Shown here one piece after another: positions 32,138-44,032 of a stretch of DNA of 64,000 bases (position 1 is its first letter; every line of letters begins with the position of its first letter). Origin of the DNA: Tupaia tana (lineage: Eukaryota > Chordata > Mammalia > Scandentia > Tupaiidae); contig JAKSZU010000027.1 of NCBI GenBank assembly GCA_026018925.1, forward strand, positions 4,225,531 through 4,289,530, written 5' to 3'. Both the position numbers and the translations under genes were made by a program. Under the pieces are notes generated by a model that saw only the letters and a list, made by a program, of their open reading frames with translations, was not told the DNA's origin and searched no databases.

Positions 32138-33527
32138 GGAAGGCATATTTTACATTGCATGCTATAGGTACATATTATAAATAAGATTTTTGTCTTTACC
32201 ATTATCTGTGAGTTTGTTTCCTTCTAAAAGTACAGTGTTCTAAATACTTAGAGACAAGGAGTAGATTCTCTATAACTGTCCAATTTCTGTATCTGCTTTG
32301 AACTCATTCACCATGCTTCTTTTATATAGTAAATTCTAAGCAGCTTCTTTGTTCATGGACAACCTGAAGCTCACAGAGTTTGCCCAAGGTATAACTCACA
32401 GGCTGTCGATTAACCATAGAGTAGTCTACCATTTTCCTTTGGGGTGGATTTTTACTTCCAAAAGATCCAACTTATCTAAGCAACTGTCTTCTTATTCATG
32501 GCTTACTTGTCACACACAGGGAAACTGAAATTAAAATTCCAAAGGTATTCAGGACTTTCAGAATCCTCTGTTGCTTAACTACCACCCAGCCTGCATCTCC
32601 AAGTCGGCCATACATACACGCTATAAACCAAAGAAAATAGTCCAGGTGTGTACCAGTGACGTGGACCCATGCACTAGATTTTGGTGCTCCTCCAGATTTG
32701 TTCTTGATAATTAGGACCTCAGGGTTCCTACAGCTTCCCAAGCTTTGCCTCAAGGAAGGGTTCTCTCACATTTCCTGCCTCAGCCCGGACCTCCGCCCCT
32801 CTGCAAGGAGGAAAAGGAGAAAATAGATTTGGATGAAAGCACACTTTGAGTTAGGTAAAACACAATTTATTCTTAGATTTAGTGGAATCTAAAAAATTTT
32901 TTTTCTGGAACTAAGTAGGTAATTAAAATAAAAGTGCCTCCTTGGCCTAACTATGTGTCAAGTGACTTCAGTTGTCTATTGTCTATGGAGACAGCTTCTG
33001 ACCTTGACAGAAGCAGGTATTTCTTAGAAAAATGACACTCAAGAGAAAGGAACGACAGGCTACAGGAGCAAGAGCACGAGGCAGGCTTTGGAGTCTTTCA
33101 GACCCACCCACGTTTCTTTTAGGGTGTTGACTGATGTATTTTCATGATGGGGCTAAAACATCTTTTCCGGAGTGAACCAGGCCAGATGACTCCATCTGAG
33201 AAAATGAGTGTTTTGTTTTCTTTTTAAAGTGTACATGAAGATGCTTATTTGTGAAGAAGATTCCAGAGCTGGCATTCTTAGAGGTTAATCCTGATTAATA
33301 GGTGCTTGACTCTATAATTTTGGCTCTTACCTGAGGTTGAGGTTCTGGCCTCTAGCCACCCTGTAATTATCATCATGTCTCAGGGCACATCTTGCAGGCA
33401 CCTCTATATGGCTCAATTGAACAGCATAAACAACACCTTATAACCAGGAAATACCCAGTAAGCATATCATCTTCCAGAATTTCATGATTCTCTCTTATTT
33501 TCCCATGCTCACTGGCACTATGAAGAG

Positions 33528-33567
<40 letters not shown>

Positions 33568-34339
33568 TTGCTAAAGTTTTCTCTTGCTCTGGAGTGATTG
33601 TCAGCATTAAGGAAAAGGCAAAATCAACATTGCTTGCATGTTTTCTTTCTGGAGAAGTTAAGCCAACATGTCATCAAAGTACTCAACTTAGACATACATT
33701 GGACAAATTGGGCCTAGACTGTGGATAGCTAATCTCTTCAACTATGTTCAATCTGATAAGTCGGGACAACCCTTCACCGTGTCTCTACCAGCTTTTGGGA
33801 AAGGTCTCTATTGTGCATTCTCTTTTGATGTGACAGCCAGGAAGAGTTTGATTTAGCAGTACAACAGCAATGAGGGTTTTCGAGATGGCAGGTCTATTGG
33901 AATTCGAAATCCAGTATGCAGATACGTACAAATGGCAGCCTCTTGTTTAGCTAAAATCACACAGATGACCCAGGCGGTTGAAGAACACAGAAGCTCTGTC
34001 AGCTGAATGCACTTCCACAGAATTTTGGGCTTCTATCTGTACAGCAATGAAAAACTACCAGAAACTCCTGACTGCTTTGATCACTGAAGTATCCCCAGCG
34101 GTTCAGAGTGTTACTTCTCCAAATATCTTCAAGTCAAAATTACTGGCATGTTCATTTAACCTGGCTTCTTTCAGATAACAGTTTCAGAACTGAAATTTGT
34201 GAAGGTATGCTCAGAATTTTTGTTGGGGAGAGGGCGTTGGGAGAAAGAAGCTACATAAATTTGTGTAAATATATGCCACTATCTGTACATTTTTATTCAT
34301 CTATTTCTCTTCTTATAACCCCCCCAAATCAATATTAAT
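32138..34339. other. Unique sequence
   Basis: No gene called. A weak MIR-like start lies near 33070-33115. A pure T33 run at 33530-33562 may be the tail of a lost retroelement. The short open frame at 33978-34178 has no recognisable domain. Confidence 0.45.
33530..33562. repeat. Poly(T) run of 33
   Basis: Uninterrupted T33. No recognisable SINE body follows to the right, so its origin is unclear. Confidence 0.95.
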
Positions 34340-34425
34340 AGTCCATTTTAAGAGATTAACTGAGGCTCAAATGAGTTATATAATGTATCCAACTTCACAT
34401 GTCAGCCTCTCATGGTTCCTACAGG
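34340..34425 (-). mobile_element. MIR SINE relic, antisense
   Basis: AAGAGATTAACTGAGGCTCA and AAATGAGTTATATAATGTAT fit the antisense MIR core ('GAAACTGAGGCTCAGAGAGGTTAAG'). Confidence 0.5.
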
Positions 34426-34649
34426 ACACTGCTGCTTTTAAAGTTGTTTTCAACCAATTTCAGTAATCTTAGACATTATAAGAATATTTTATATAGAAAG
34501 AAAAATTATAGTCTTAAAAGAAGTGGTACCTTTTCCTCATGTCCTCTTTCTCATTCAGCACCATTAAGAGACATGCTATGAAAGCTCTAGAAAGAATAAG
34601 GTAAGACTACAGAAGGATGTGTTCAAGACAACTGAGGCCTAATACCAAT

Positions 34650-34912
34650 TATTATTATTATTTTTTGAGAGGTTTTTGCTATAGGGCGTGTGCGCTCACC
34701 AGAAAGACAGAGACAAAGAGACAGAAAGTGAGAAATCAGGCCCCAGAGGGGATGGCCATGCTGCAATCCCTTCTCCTCCATTCTCCTTCCGGGATCTTTA
34801 GCACACATGCACATGCACCCAGCATGATTTTCAAGCCACCTGGTCCAGGACTCAAACCACAGTTGGACATATGGGAGTCTAGTGATGTAACCACTATGCC
34901 ACCTGCTGGTCC
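34650..34912 (-). mobile_element. Family V SINE, long form
   Basis: Antisense: TTATTATTATTTTTTGAGAG, GGTTTTTGCTATAGGGCGTG, CCCCAGAGGGGATGGCCATG, ATCCCTTCTCCTCCATTCTC, CAGGACTCAAACCACAGTTG and CTATGCCACCTGCTGGTCC. Confidence 0.92.
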
Positions 34913-35542
34913 TGTATTTATTTATTTTATAAAGTTGAATATAACAAAAAATTACAGGCAATATTTCTAACAACCTATAGATACAAACTAATGATAAACT
35001 ACAATTTCTCAAAAGACTGAACATTCTACTCACTTGTAAGTCCTTTCTTTTAGGCAGGGTGCTTTTTGATGAGAAATAATTTAACAGATACACATTAGAG
35101 TGAACTACTTCCAGACAATACAAGAAAAGTTTTGATTTGTTTTTCTCTTGTAAACATAAGTTTATAATTTATTATCTTTGAATGCTATTGCACTTAAACT
35201 TTCATATTTGATAAAGCATTCATGAAATAACCTGCAGAGTAGTTTTACAGACAAATAACACTTTCAAGCAGACGTAACTGTCCTAAATTTTTTTCTCATA
35301 CCCACCACCCACCACCCATTCTCTACCAAACAGATTCTCCCCACATAATCCCTAGAATCCACCTATCCTCTCTATCATCACATCTCCATATCTCTCAACC
35401 TCTGCCATAAAGTGCAGACACTCAGTACAAATCGAGTGGGGATATACAATGTGTATATTTCAAAGTTTGGCTCACTTTTCTCAACCTTAAATCTCCTGTA
35501 TTCATTCACTTTGAGTCGAATTATAGAATCTCATTGTTTCTT

Positions 35543-35817
35543 TTTTCTTTTTTTTTTTTTTTTGAGAGGTTTTTCGCTATAGGGCGCGTGCGCTCGCCAG
35601 ACAGACAGAGAGAGACATAGAGACAGAAAGCGAGAAATCACCCCCCAGGGGGGATGGTCACGCCACAATCCCTTCTCCTCCATTCTCCTCTCGGGATCTT
35701 GGGCACGCACGCACACGCGCCCGGCGTGAGTTGTAAGCCACCGGGTCCGAGACGCGAACCGCGGTCGACTATGTGGGAGTCCAGCGACATAGCCATTACG
35801 CTAACTGCTGGTTCCCG
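35543..35817 (-). mobile_element. Family V SINE, youngest subgroup (B-box variant)
   Basis: Near-intact, CpG-rich antisense copy inserted in the L1. B-box region reads, on its own strand, CGCGGTTCGCGTCTCGGACC. Palindrome CCCCCCAGGGGGG and GCGCGTGCGCTCGCC are intact. Perfect 18-bp TSD AGAATCTCATTGTTTCTT at 35525-35542 and 35818-35835. Confidence 0.97.
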
Positions 35818-36329
35818 AGAATCTCATTGTTTCTTATAGCTGTGAAATATTCCATAGTATGTACGTGCCACAGTATTGCAACCCAGTAATCAGTTTTTGG
35901 ACACTTAGGTTGGTTCCATGTTATAGCAATTATGAATAATGTTATAATAAAAATGGATGTGACAGTGTCTTCTTTCCTATTGAGTGTTTTCTGATCCTTT
36001 AGGTAAATACCAAAGAATGAGATTATTGAGTCATATAGAAATTCTATTTGTAGGCTTTTGAGAAATCTTGATATTGTTTTTCAAAGAGGTTTAAATGAAC
36101 TAATTTACATTCCCACCATCAGTGTAAGAGGGTTCCCTTTCTACTACAGCCTTGTCAGCACTTGCCATTCTTTATTTTTTGGATTCTGCCTATTCTAACT
36201 GGGGTTAAATTGTGGTTTTATTTTGTATTTCTCTTATGACAAGAGACTGAATATTTTTTCATGTGTTTCTTATAAGTCTTATAAGTCTTCCTTGGAGAGT
36301 TGTCTATTCAATTTATTTGTCCATTTTTT

Positions 36330-36560
36330 TAAAGAGATATTTGCTATAGGGCATATGTGCTTGCTGGAGAGACAGAAAGAGACAGAGAGACAGAAAGCAA
36401 GGAATCAAATGTGGCCACACCACAATCCCTTCTTCTCTCAGAATTCTGGGCATGTACACATATGCACCTGGTGTGAGTTTTAAGCCACTGGGTCCAGGAC
36501 TCAAACTGGCCAACTATGTGGGAGTCCAGTTATGTAACTATGGTGCCATCTGCTGGTTCC
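36330..36560 (-). mobile_element. Family V SINE, long form, in the L1
   Basis: Antisense: AGATATTTGCTATAGGGCAT, GAAAGCAAGGAATC, CACAATCCCTTCTTCTCTCA, GTCCAGGACTCAAACTGGCC and GCCATCTGCTGGTTCC. The palindrome segment is deleted. Older than its neighbour at 35543. Confidence 0.9.
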
Positions 36561-37519
36561 TCATTTACTCTTTTATGAGCAAATTACTTGAGTCCCCTGT
36601 ATGGTCTAGATTTCAATCCTTTGACAAATAATTTGCAAATATTTTCTCCCATTCTGAGGGTTATCTTTCTACAATTATTGTTTCCTTTGCTGTGAGGAAA
36701 CTCTTTAGCTTAATGTAATCCTACTTGTCTAGTTTGGGGACTATGGTTTGTGCTTTAGGGGTCTTATAAAACCCTTGCCTATTCCAATATCTTAAGTTTC
36801 TCCCATGTTTTTCACTAGAAGTTTAATAGTTTGAGGCTTTGTATTTAAATATTTGATTCATTTGAGTTGACTCTTTTTAATGGTGAGAGATAGAGGCCCA
36901 GTTTCATTTTTGCAGGTGGATATCCAGTTCTTCTAGAAGCATTAGCTGAAAAGACTTTCTTGTCTCCACTGCATTTTCTTGTACCCCTTTTCAAAGATCA
37001 GTTGGCTGTATGATTTGAGGTTTATTTCTGGATTCTCTATTCTGTCCCATCGATATATATGCATCTATTGTGCCAGTACCATACTGTTTTGATTATCACT
37101 ACTTTGTAAATATATTTTAAAGTTAGGCAGTGAGAGGCTTCCTATTTTATTCTTTTGGTACACTATTGCCTTGGTGATACAAGATCTTCTATTATTCATC
37201 TCCAATTTTGTAATTGTTTACTTCTATTTCTTTGAGAAATGCCTCAGATAATTGGAATGGAATTGCATTGAACAGGTAAATTAATTTGGGTAGAACTGAT
37301 ATTTTGATTATATTGATACTTCCAATCCAAGACCATAAGATGTCCTTCTATTTTTTTTTTTTGTATCATAATAAATTTCTTTTTATCAGTTTCTCATAGT
37401 TTTCATTGTGGAGGTCTTTCACCTCTTTGATTAGGTTTATTCCTGGGTACCTTGTTTGTTTTGTGGCTATTGTAAATGGTATTTTTGCATGAATATTTAA
37501 TAGGGATATTAGCCAGTAG

Positions 37520-37625
37520 TTTCCTTCTTCTTCTTCCTATTCTTCTTCCTCCTTCATTTCTTCCTCCTGGTTCTCTTCTTTCCCTTCTTCTTTTTCTTTG
37601 TCTCTTCCTCCTCCTCCTCCTTCTC
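37520..37625. repeat. Pyrimidine-rich (CTT/CCT) tract inside L1
   Basis: About 100 bp of almost pure C/T on the + strand in place of a short T-rich L1 segment between GGGATATTAGCCAGTAGTTT and CCCTTGTCTGGTTTGGGGAG. A microsatellite-like expansion within a dead L1. Confidence 0.85.
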
Positions 37626-38566
37626 TTATACCCTTGTCTGGTTTGGGGAGCAAGGTAATGACGGGTTCATAATATCAGTACCAATGCAAAAGATTGCTTT
37701 GGAATCTTTAGAAATAGTTTGAGAAGAGTTAGAGTGAGCTCTTCTTTTAAAGTTTTGTAGAACTTATAAATGAAACCATCTGAATCTGGGCTTTTGTTTG
37801 TTGAGAAACTATCACTGATTCAGTCTCATCACTTGTTACTGGTTTCTTCAGGCTTTTTATTTACATTCTGATTCAACCTGGGTAACTTGTACTTGTCCAG
37901 AAATTAGTCCATCTCTTGTTTTCTAGTTTGTTGGCATATAATTGCTCACAGTATCACCTCATAATTTTTTCTTATTTCCAATATATTGATTGTACTATTA
38001 CAAGCTTCATTACTAATTTTATCTCTATGGTTGATTATTTTGTTTTTCTTGATTAGTCTAGCTAATGGTTTGTCAATTTGTTTATCCTCTCAAAAAAACA
38101 GCTTTTTATTTCATTGATTTTTTTGTATAGTTGTTTTATTCTCTATCCTATTTACATTAGCCCTAATCTCTACTATTTCTTTTCTTCTTTTATTTATATA
38201 TTTTTGTTGTTATTGATCTTCCAGTTCTTTAAGATGTAATATGAAATTATTTATTTGCTACCTTTTTTTTTCTTGTGAGCAATAATGGCTATAAACTTGC
38301 CTCTTATGACTGCTTTTTGCTATGCCCCATGAGTTATAGAGGGTAGTGGTTCATTATCATTAGTTTCAATTAATCTTTTAATTTCAGTCTTAATTACTTC
38401 AACTTTGATAGCCATTCAGGAGTAGGTTGTTTAGTCCATCTATGTAGGTTTTTTTGAGGGCTCTTTCTGTAGCTGCTTTCAGGTTTAATTTTGTAGTGGT
38501 CAAAGAAGATCCTGGTAATAGTCTCCTTTAATTTTAAATTTATATAGGCTTATTTTATGGCCTATT

Positions 38567-38822
38567 TATTTTTAAAGGCTTTTTCCATGGGATTCATGTA
38601 CTCACCACAGAGAGAGAGAGAGAGACAGTGAGAGGGAAAGTGAGAAATCACCCTCAGAGTGGATAGCCACACCATAATCCCTTTTCCTTCATTCTCTTTC
38701 TGGGACTTCGGACATGCACACACACATGCCTGGTGTGATTTCCAAGCCACTTGTCTGGGACTTGAACTGTCGTCAGCCATGTAGGAGTCCAGCACCTGAA
38801 CCACCATGCCACCTGCTGGTCC
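38567..38822 (-). mobile_element. Family V SINE, long form, in the L1
   Basis: Antisense: GGCTTTTTCCATGGGATTCA, a GA-rich tract, AATCACCCTCAGAGTGGATA, AACCACCATGCCACCTGCTG. Perfect 14-bp TSD TTTTATGGCCTATT at 38553-38566 and 38823-38836, itself L1 sequence. Confidence 0.94.
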
Positions 38823-38868
38823 TTTTATGGCCTATTATATGTTCAGTCTTTGAAAATGTTCCATGTGG

Positions 38869-39120
38869 GGAACCAGCAGTTAGCGTAATGGCTATGTCGC
38901 TGGACTCCCACGTAGTCGACCGCGGTTCGCGTCTCGGACCTGGTGGCTTACAACTCACGCCAGGCGCGTGTGCGTGCGTGCCCAAGATCCCGAGAGGAGA
39001 ATGGAGGAGAAGGGATTGCGGCGTGACCATCCCCCCTGGGGGGTGATTTCTCGCTTTCTGTCTCTATGTCTCTCTCTGTCTGTCTGGCGAGCGCACGCGC
39101 CCTATAGCGAAAAACCTCTC

Positions 39121-39150
<30 letters not shown>
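38869..39150 (+). mobile_element. Family V SINE, youngest subgroup (B-box variant)
   Basis: Sense, near-intact: GGAACCAGCAGTTAGCGTAA, GTCGACCGCGGTTCGCGTCT, CTTACAACTCACGCCAGGCG, CCCCCCTGGGGGGTGATTTC, GCGAGCGCACGCGCCCTATA, and a long pure A tail. Perfect 15-bp TSD AAATGTTCCATGTGG at 38854-38868 and 39151-39165. Inserted in the L1. Confidence 0.97.
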
Positions 39151-39155
<5 letters not shown>

Positions 39156-39256
39156 TTCCATGTGGAGATGATAAAAAAGTATATTTCACAGTCACTGGTT
39201 GGAATACTCTATGCCTGTCAGATTCATTTGTTTATGATATCAATTAATTCCTGTGT

Positions 39257-39473
39257 CTTTTTTTTTTTTTTTTTTTTTTGGAGAGGTTTTTGCTATAGGG
39301 CACGTGCGCTTGCCAGAAAGACAGAGAGAGACAGAGCGACAGAAAGCGAGAAATCACCCCCCAGGGGGGATGGCCACGCTACAAACCCTTCTCCTCCATT
39401 CTCCTCTTGGCATCTTGGGCACGCATGCACACGCGCCTGGCGTGAGTTTAAGCCACTGGGTCCAGGACTCGAG
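39257..39473 (-). mobile_element. Family V SINE, 5'-truncated at the B box
   Basis: Antisense with a long T tail, GAGGTTTTTGCTATAGGGCA, CCCCCCAGGGGGGATGGCCA and TAAGCCACTGGGTCCAGGAC, then stops at ACTCGAG. The A-box half of the tRNA-like head is missing. No TSD recognised. Confidence 0.92.
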
Positions 39474-39689
39474 ATTGGTTATCTGTTTTTCCTTGTATCT
39501 AATTGAATTTAGTTGCAATACATATTCTGAATTATTTTTGTGTCATTTTTGTAATTCCTTGTGTTTTGTCCCTTATTGATATAGATAATGGGGGCTAAGT
39601 ATTTCCTGATGTTTTATGTTTCTTGAGGCTCTGCTGTGATTTCTGGACATTTAGTGATGAATTCATGCCTCTCAAATTTACATGGAAGA

Positions 39690-39851
39690 GTAAAGAGTGC
39701 GCATAAACACACACACGCATGTGCGTGCACACACACACACACACACACACACGTGCCTACCATGAGTTTTAAGCCATCAGGTCCAGGACTCGAACCACTG
39801 TCAGCAATGTGGGAGTCCAGCAACGTAACCATTACATCATCTGCTGGTCCC
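39690..39851 (-). mobile_element. Family V SINE, partial, with CA repeat
   Basis: Antisense head half is clear (CGTGCCTACCATGAGTTTTA, CAGGACTCGAACCACTGTCA, CATTACATCATCTGCTGGTC). The body is replaced by CA repeats at 39709-39751. It sits at the right edge of the L1. Confidence 0.88.
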
Positions 39852-39979
39852 AAGAGCTGCCATGTTTTAACATGAGGTCATCATTCTGACCAAGAATTGG
39901 TTAGTCTGGGAGTGGGTTTCTGACCAAGTTGCACCAGTATTGCCCCAGTATTCTGTCCTGTCAGGTTTAGTTGATTTAT
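39852..39979. other. Short unique spacer
   Basis: No feature recognised. Confidence 0.4.
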
Positions 39980-39994
39980 CCAGAGTGGGTTTCT

Positions 39995-40007
39995 TTCTTT
40001 TTCTTTT

Positions 40008-40038
<31 letters not shown>

Positions 40039-40290
40039 GAGAGAGATTTTTACTATAAGGAGCATGAGCTTGCTGGAGAGACAGAGAATCAGAAAGCAAG
40101 AACTCCCTGCCTCCCACTCCCAGGGAAAACCCCACTCTTCAGGGAAAATGACCATACTGCATTCTCCTCTCTGGATTTTGGGCGCACATGCACAGTGCCC
40201 AGCGTGTTTCAAGCCGCTGGGTCTGGGACTCACACTGTGATCGACCATATGGGAGTCCAGCACCTCAACTACTACCCCACCTGGTAGCCC
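39995..40290 (-). mobile_element. Family V SINE, diverged long form
   Basis: Antisense with a long T tail, AGATTTTTACTATAAGGAGC, GGGCGCACATGCACAGTGCC, TATGGGAGTCCAGCACCTCA. TSDs CCAGAGTGGGTTTCT (39980-39994) and CCAGAGTGGACTTCT (40291-40305). Confidence 0.9.
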
Positions 40291-40305
40291 CCAGAGTGGA
40301 CTTCT

Positions 40306-41084
40306 GACCAAACTGGCCACTCAAATCTCTTCTCTGGGATTTTAAAATTTGGCATCAGGAAGGGTATAAGCCAGTCTCTGTCTCCTGAATGAAGGCAACA
40401 CTGTGCATCTACTGTAGCCATGCATTCTGCTGTTTCACAGTGAGAGAATGAAGCAGATGTGCAGAGGGAAGGAGAAACAGAACAGGGAAAGAGTCTGGGC
40501 AGCATTCTACTCTAGAGTTTCAGCTTTTCTTGAAACTTGTTTTCTTCCCTGCCTTTTTCATATTTAACTTTTCATTAGAAACTCTGGTTCAACGCAGTCT
40601 CCTTATTTTAAGTTGCTTTAAGTTTGGTTTCTGGTTTTTGTTTGATTCATTTCAGAGGGAAAGGATAAAATTAAGGAATTAGAAAGCAGTGTTAATGCTC
40701 CATGCCCTAACCTCTTTGCTAGAGGCAAACTTGACTCACGGGTATCACAGAGAGACAGGCTGAGTACCTCACGTTCCCTTGGAAGATACTTACTTAGAGA
40801 TCAGTGCAAGTGGAGAATGTTAAGACGGGAATTCAGGTAAGGGTAGCATGCTGTCCAGTGGGACCTATCCTCCTGGTGAGAGGTCTGTATTTGCCCTTGC
40901 TTGCTCAGGGCATCTTGTCTGTTTATTTTGTTAACTTAAAGCAGCTAACTTCTGGGTGGTACAGAATGGGGATTGGGCCCTGTATTTGTTAATAGCAGGG
41001 TTATATATCAGATATTCATACATAGATGTCTACCTACATGTTTACATATGTAATTTCACGTTTATTTGCGTACAAATCTTATTA
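40306..41084. other. Unique sequence
   Basis: No gene or named repeat recognised. Confidence 0.45.
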
Positions 41085-41205
41085 TCATGAAATTAGAAAT
41101 TATTCATATTCTTCTGATTAAGAACCAGAGATGAGAAAAGTCAGTAAGATGTCAGAGGCTTGCACAGCCATGGGAGAACAGACCACTGGGGTGAGAACCC
41201 AGCGT
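41085..41205 (-). mobile_element. MIR SINE relic, antisense
   Basis: TTAAGAACCAGAGATGAGAA, GGCTTGCACAGCCATGGGAG and GGGGTGAGAACCCAGCG follow the antisense MIR order, with substantial decay. Confidence 0.45.
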
Positions 41206-42494
41206 ATGACCCCACACGATACCTCTCTCTTTCATTCTCATCGTCTCTCTCTTTCTTTCTCGTCTGGCTCTTGAATGCTCCATCCGGTTTGAGAATTGAA
41301 TGGCAATGACAATCTAGTAGCAGGGTCTCGAGACTGGGTTCTCTGGGAGAGGCCTTGACCTTATCCCCAATGCTTTTTGGAACCCCAGCCTCTGTGCCCT
41401 GCAGAAGAGAGGAATGAGTGTTTCAGGGCAGCTTTCTGTCCTGGCAAAAGCCCAGGACTCAGAAGCTGAACCAGAGTGCTCCAGCCAGGTGCGTCCGGCC
41501 TGAGTCACCACGCTGGGCCAGGTGAGGCTCTGAGGTAGCACCTGCCTACGGTTGGCAAGACTTCTGAGAAGCCTGCTTAATCCCAAATAATAATAATGAC
41601 AACAATAGTGGAGATAATGGAAGGCTTTATGCCTGCAAAGTGTGGTTCAATCCCAAAAGGTCCAGGAACTCTACAAAAGGTCCTGATAAGTGTGATTATC
41701 TCTTGGGAGGTCAGCAGCTTTACCCTGTGGATAAACGCTATGTTGGGAATTTCAGTGCCTGAGAGATAATGAGCAGATAATAATGATAGCAAATGCCAAT
41801 GCCTCGGGCCAGGAAAAGGGACAAACAGCCATGTTTGGAGAATCAGGCTTAGTTAAAGGAGGCTTTTTCTTCCCTGTTTCTTTTTGGGCTTGAATTACCA
41901 GCAGCAAACAACAGAGTAAGGGCTCATGTTTTGAGGTAAAAAGATAAGCACTGTGTGGGAGTCCGTCTGCTCTGCATGTGTGACAAGACTGTCTGGTCAA
42001 GTGCATACTTAAAGGACTCTGGGGGCCAGCAGGGAAGGTTAATGAATGAAAATGGGCACGTGTAAGGCAAACACAGCTCAATAAAATGAAATAAAGGCAA
42101 CACATGGCCGCGTATGCTTGGCTTCCATATTAGGTCACAAGGAGAGGTGGAGACTGAGGAGCTCCGGGGAGAACCACGCTAGTAGTGAAGGAAGTAGCTC
42201 TACTCCTGGCAGAGCAAGGCTGGCCCTGGGAGGCCAGATCTTCAATCTTGGAAAGAAACTAGAAACCCAAGTTTTTGTGAAAAATCTCTTGGAGTTGAAA
42301 TATTGGTAGCAACCTTGAACATCGTCAACTGTTGTTGGCCTATAACTTGTCTGGTTGGAGTCTTTCTACTAAGGCAATTTCTTCAATGATCTTAAATCTT
42401 TAGGATGTTTAGCCTCAATAGACACCAGGGGTTGGGTGAGACAGAGCTCATCTGGCCACATTCCTGGCCACCCCTTTGCAGCATCTAGATACAA
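41206..42494. other. Unique sequence
   Basis: Ordinary composition, a CT-rich patch at 41223-41263, no recognisable repeat or coding exon. Confidence 0.45.
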
Positions 42495-42655
42495 TCTGGT
42501 GTGGCAGTGCCATCTCTGGTCCCCTTTCATAGATGAGAAGACGGGCTCAGAGAGACTATGCTATTTCTGCTGGGTCACAGGACTGCCAAGTGAGCAGAGA
42601 TGGAATTTTTGCTTTGGACCCTCATCATCCCATATTCTGGTGATCTTGCTAATGT
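42495..42655 (-). mobile_element. MIR SINE relic, antisense
   Basis: TTTCATAGATGAGAAGACGG, GCTCAGAGAGACTATGC and GGTCACAGGACTGCCAAGTG follow the antisense MIR core ('GATGAGGAAACTGAGGCTCAGAGAGG', 'GGTCACACAGCTAG'). Confidence 0.72.
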
Positions 42656-42840
42656 TCCCAGACTTCAGTTATCCTTTCTGATTTTTACTGTAATTGCATA
42701 AGCCTGTGCTTTATTATTTTATGTTAAATAATTTATTCTCAAAAGAAAGTTACACAAATATAATAGGAAGTTAGTAACTCCTGTTATGAGTAGGACATAG
42801 CTGTCAAGTTAGATATAGCAGGCACAAAACAGTGGTATTA
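42656..42840. other. Short unique spacer
   Basis: AT-rich, no feature recognised. Confidence 0.4.
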
Positions 42841-42857
42841 AAAATCTAGTTGCATCT

Positions 42858-43130
42858 GGAAACCAGCAGTTAGCGTAATGGCTATGTCGCTGGACTCCCA
42901 CGTAGTTGACTGTGGTTCGCGTCCCGGACCCGGTGGCTTAAAACTCACGCCGGGCGCGTGTGCGTGAGTGCCCAAGATCCCAAGAGGAGAATGGAGGAGA
43001 AGGGATTGCGGCGTGACCATCCCCCCTGGGGGGTGATTTCTCGCTTTCTGTCTCTCTGTCTCTCTCTGTCTGTCTGGTGAGCACACGCGCCCTATAGCGA
43101 AAATCTCTCCAAAAAAAAAGGAAAAAAAAA
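42858..43130 (+). mobile_element. Family V SINE, youngest subgroup (B-box variant)
   Basis: Sense, near-intact, B-box region GTGGTTCGCGTCCCGGACCC, CTTAAAACTCACGCCGGGCG, CCCCCCTGGGGGGTGATTTC. Perfect 17-bp TSD AAAATCTAGTTGCATCT at 42841-42857 and 43131-43147. Confidence 0.97.
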
Positions 43131-43147
43131 AAAATCTAGTTGCATCT

Positions 43148-43711
43148 ACTAGTCTGACCAAGGCTCTGAGTCTGACGTCTTTGTTAAAAAGGAGAACTTC
43201 AAGTGCTCGGAGGCTTAGGTAAAGGCCTGGGAGTACTAACCTGACAGCTTTGACTCATCATGTGACTCTAGAGATAAAGAAGCTTAGTGGAAATAACTTT
43301 CTCACTATGGAGTTTAATCTCATATAATGGTATTTATTTACCACCTCAAACACTGCACATCGTCTATGGGACAGGGACTGTTCTTCCTTTCTGTAAGGCG
43401 ACTGTCCTTCCCCCCCCACAAGCTCCCACCCATGAGGTCGCCAGGGCCATTCCTTCTAGGCTGTCAAAGAAGAGTGAACCTTTAGGGCAGGACCACAAGG
43501 TGTCCAGGTAGCCACTGTGGCATCAGTCTTAGGGAGCTGTGACTGCAATATGCAGTGACAATCTTGGGATAACCAAAGTTAGGTAGACATTTTGCTTTGT
43601 CCTTAGCTCCAGCTTTTCTCTTTTTCCGTCCTTCCATGAGACCAAGACCATTTCTGTCTCATGATTTTCTCTCTCAGCATTCATAAACCTTCCCTTACTT
43701 TGTTAACGATG
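43148..43711. other. Unique sequence
   Basis: No gene or repeat recognised. Confidence 0.45.
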
Positions 43712-43723
43712 TTTCATCTTTTT

Positions 43724-43991
43724 CTTTTTCTTTCCTGTTTTGCTAGAGGACCCGTGCACTCACACAGAGTAGCAGAGAGAGGTGAGGAGAAAGCACCCCA
43801 TGGAGAACTGTCACACTGAAGTCCCTTCTCTTCCGTCTTTCCTCCTTTTGCGATTTTGGGCAAGCACACACACACACACACACACACGCGCGCCTGGTGT
43901 ATTTCTTGAGCTGCTGAGTCTAAGGCTCAGCCTCACGGTCGGCCATGTGGAATCTGGCTGCCTTAACCAGAGGGTCATAGAGCTGGCCCAA
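43724..43991 (-). mobile_element. Family V SINE, diverged long form with CA repeat
   Basis: Antisense: TGTTTTGCTAGAGGACCCGT, GAAGTCCCTTCTCTTCCGTC, a CA run at 43866-43887, CGGTCGGCCATGTGGAATC. Likely TSD TTTCATCTTTTT (43712-43723) and TTTCATATTTTT (43994-44005). Confidence 0.82.
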
Positions 43992-44032
43992 TATTTCATA
44001 TTTTTATACTAATGCCCAACATGGTAACTTTT

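Larger units (their letters stand above)
35290..39600 (-). mobile_element. L1 LINE, antisense, broken by SINEs and an internal deletion
   Basis: Antisense 3' UTR, then ORF2-derived sequence. Matching blocks include TGAAATATTCCATAGTATGT, TTTACATTCCCACCATCAGT, TCTCCCATTCTGAGGGTTAT, CAGGTGGATATCCAGTTCTT, ACCTCTTTGATTAGGTTTAT and TATATAGGCTTATTTTATGG, all in L1 order. Around 37475-37487 the sequence jumps from TGGCTATTGTAAATGG to TTTTTGCATGAATATTTAAT, positions normally several hundred bp apart, so ORF2 is internally deleted. A pyrimidine tract interrupts it at 37520-37625. Many stops: a dead element. Six SINEs interrupt it or lie at its right edge. Confidence 0.9.

Noticed and set aside
33978-34178. 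Short open frame that looked like a pseudogene fragment
   Set aside because: No recognisable family; composition does not differ from the surrounding DNA.
35531-35839. Repeated peptide of about 60 residues (with RRMEEKGL and LSLCLSLSVWRAHAPYS) in many places, looking like a protein family
   Set aside because: Every instance lies inside a long-form family V SINE. The shared peptide is a translation of the SINE body, not a conserved protein.
36570-38550. Possible intact reverse-transcriptase gene on the minus strand
   Set aside because: This is ORF2-derived sequence of a dead L1 with many stops, an internal deletion and SINE insertions.
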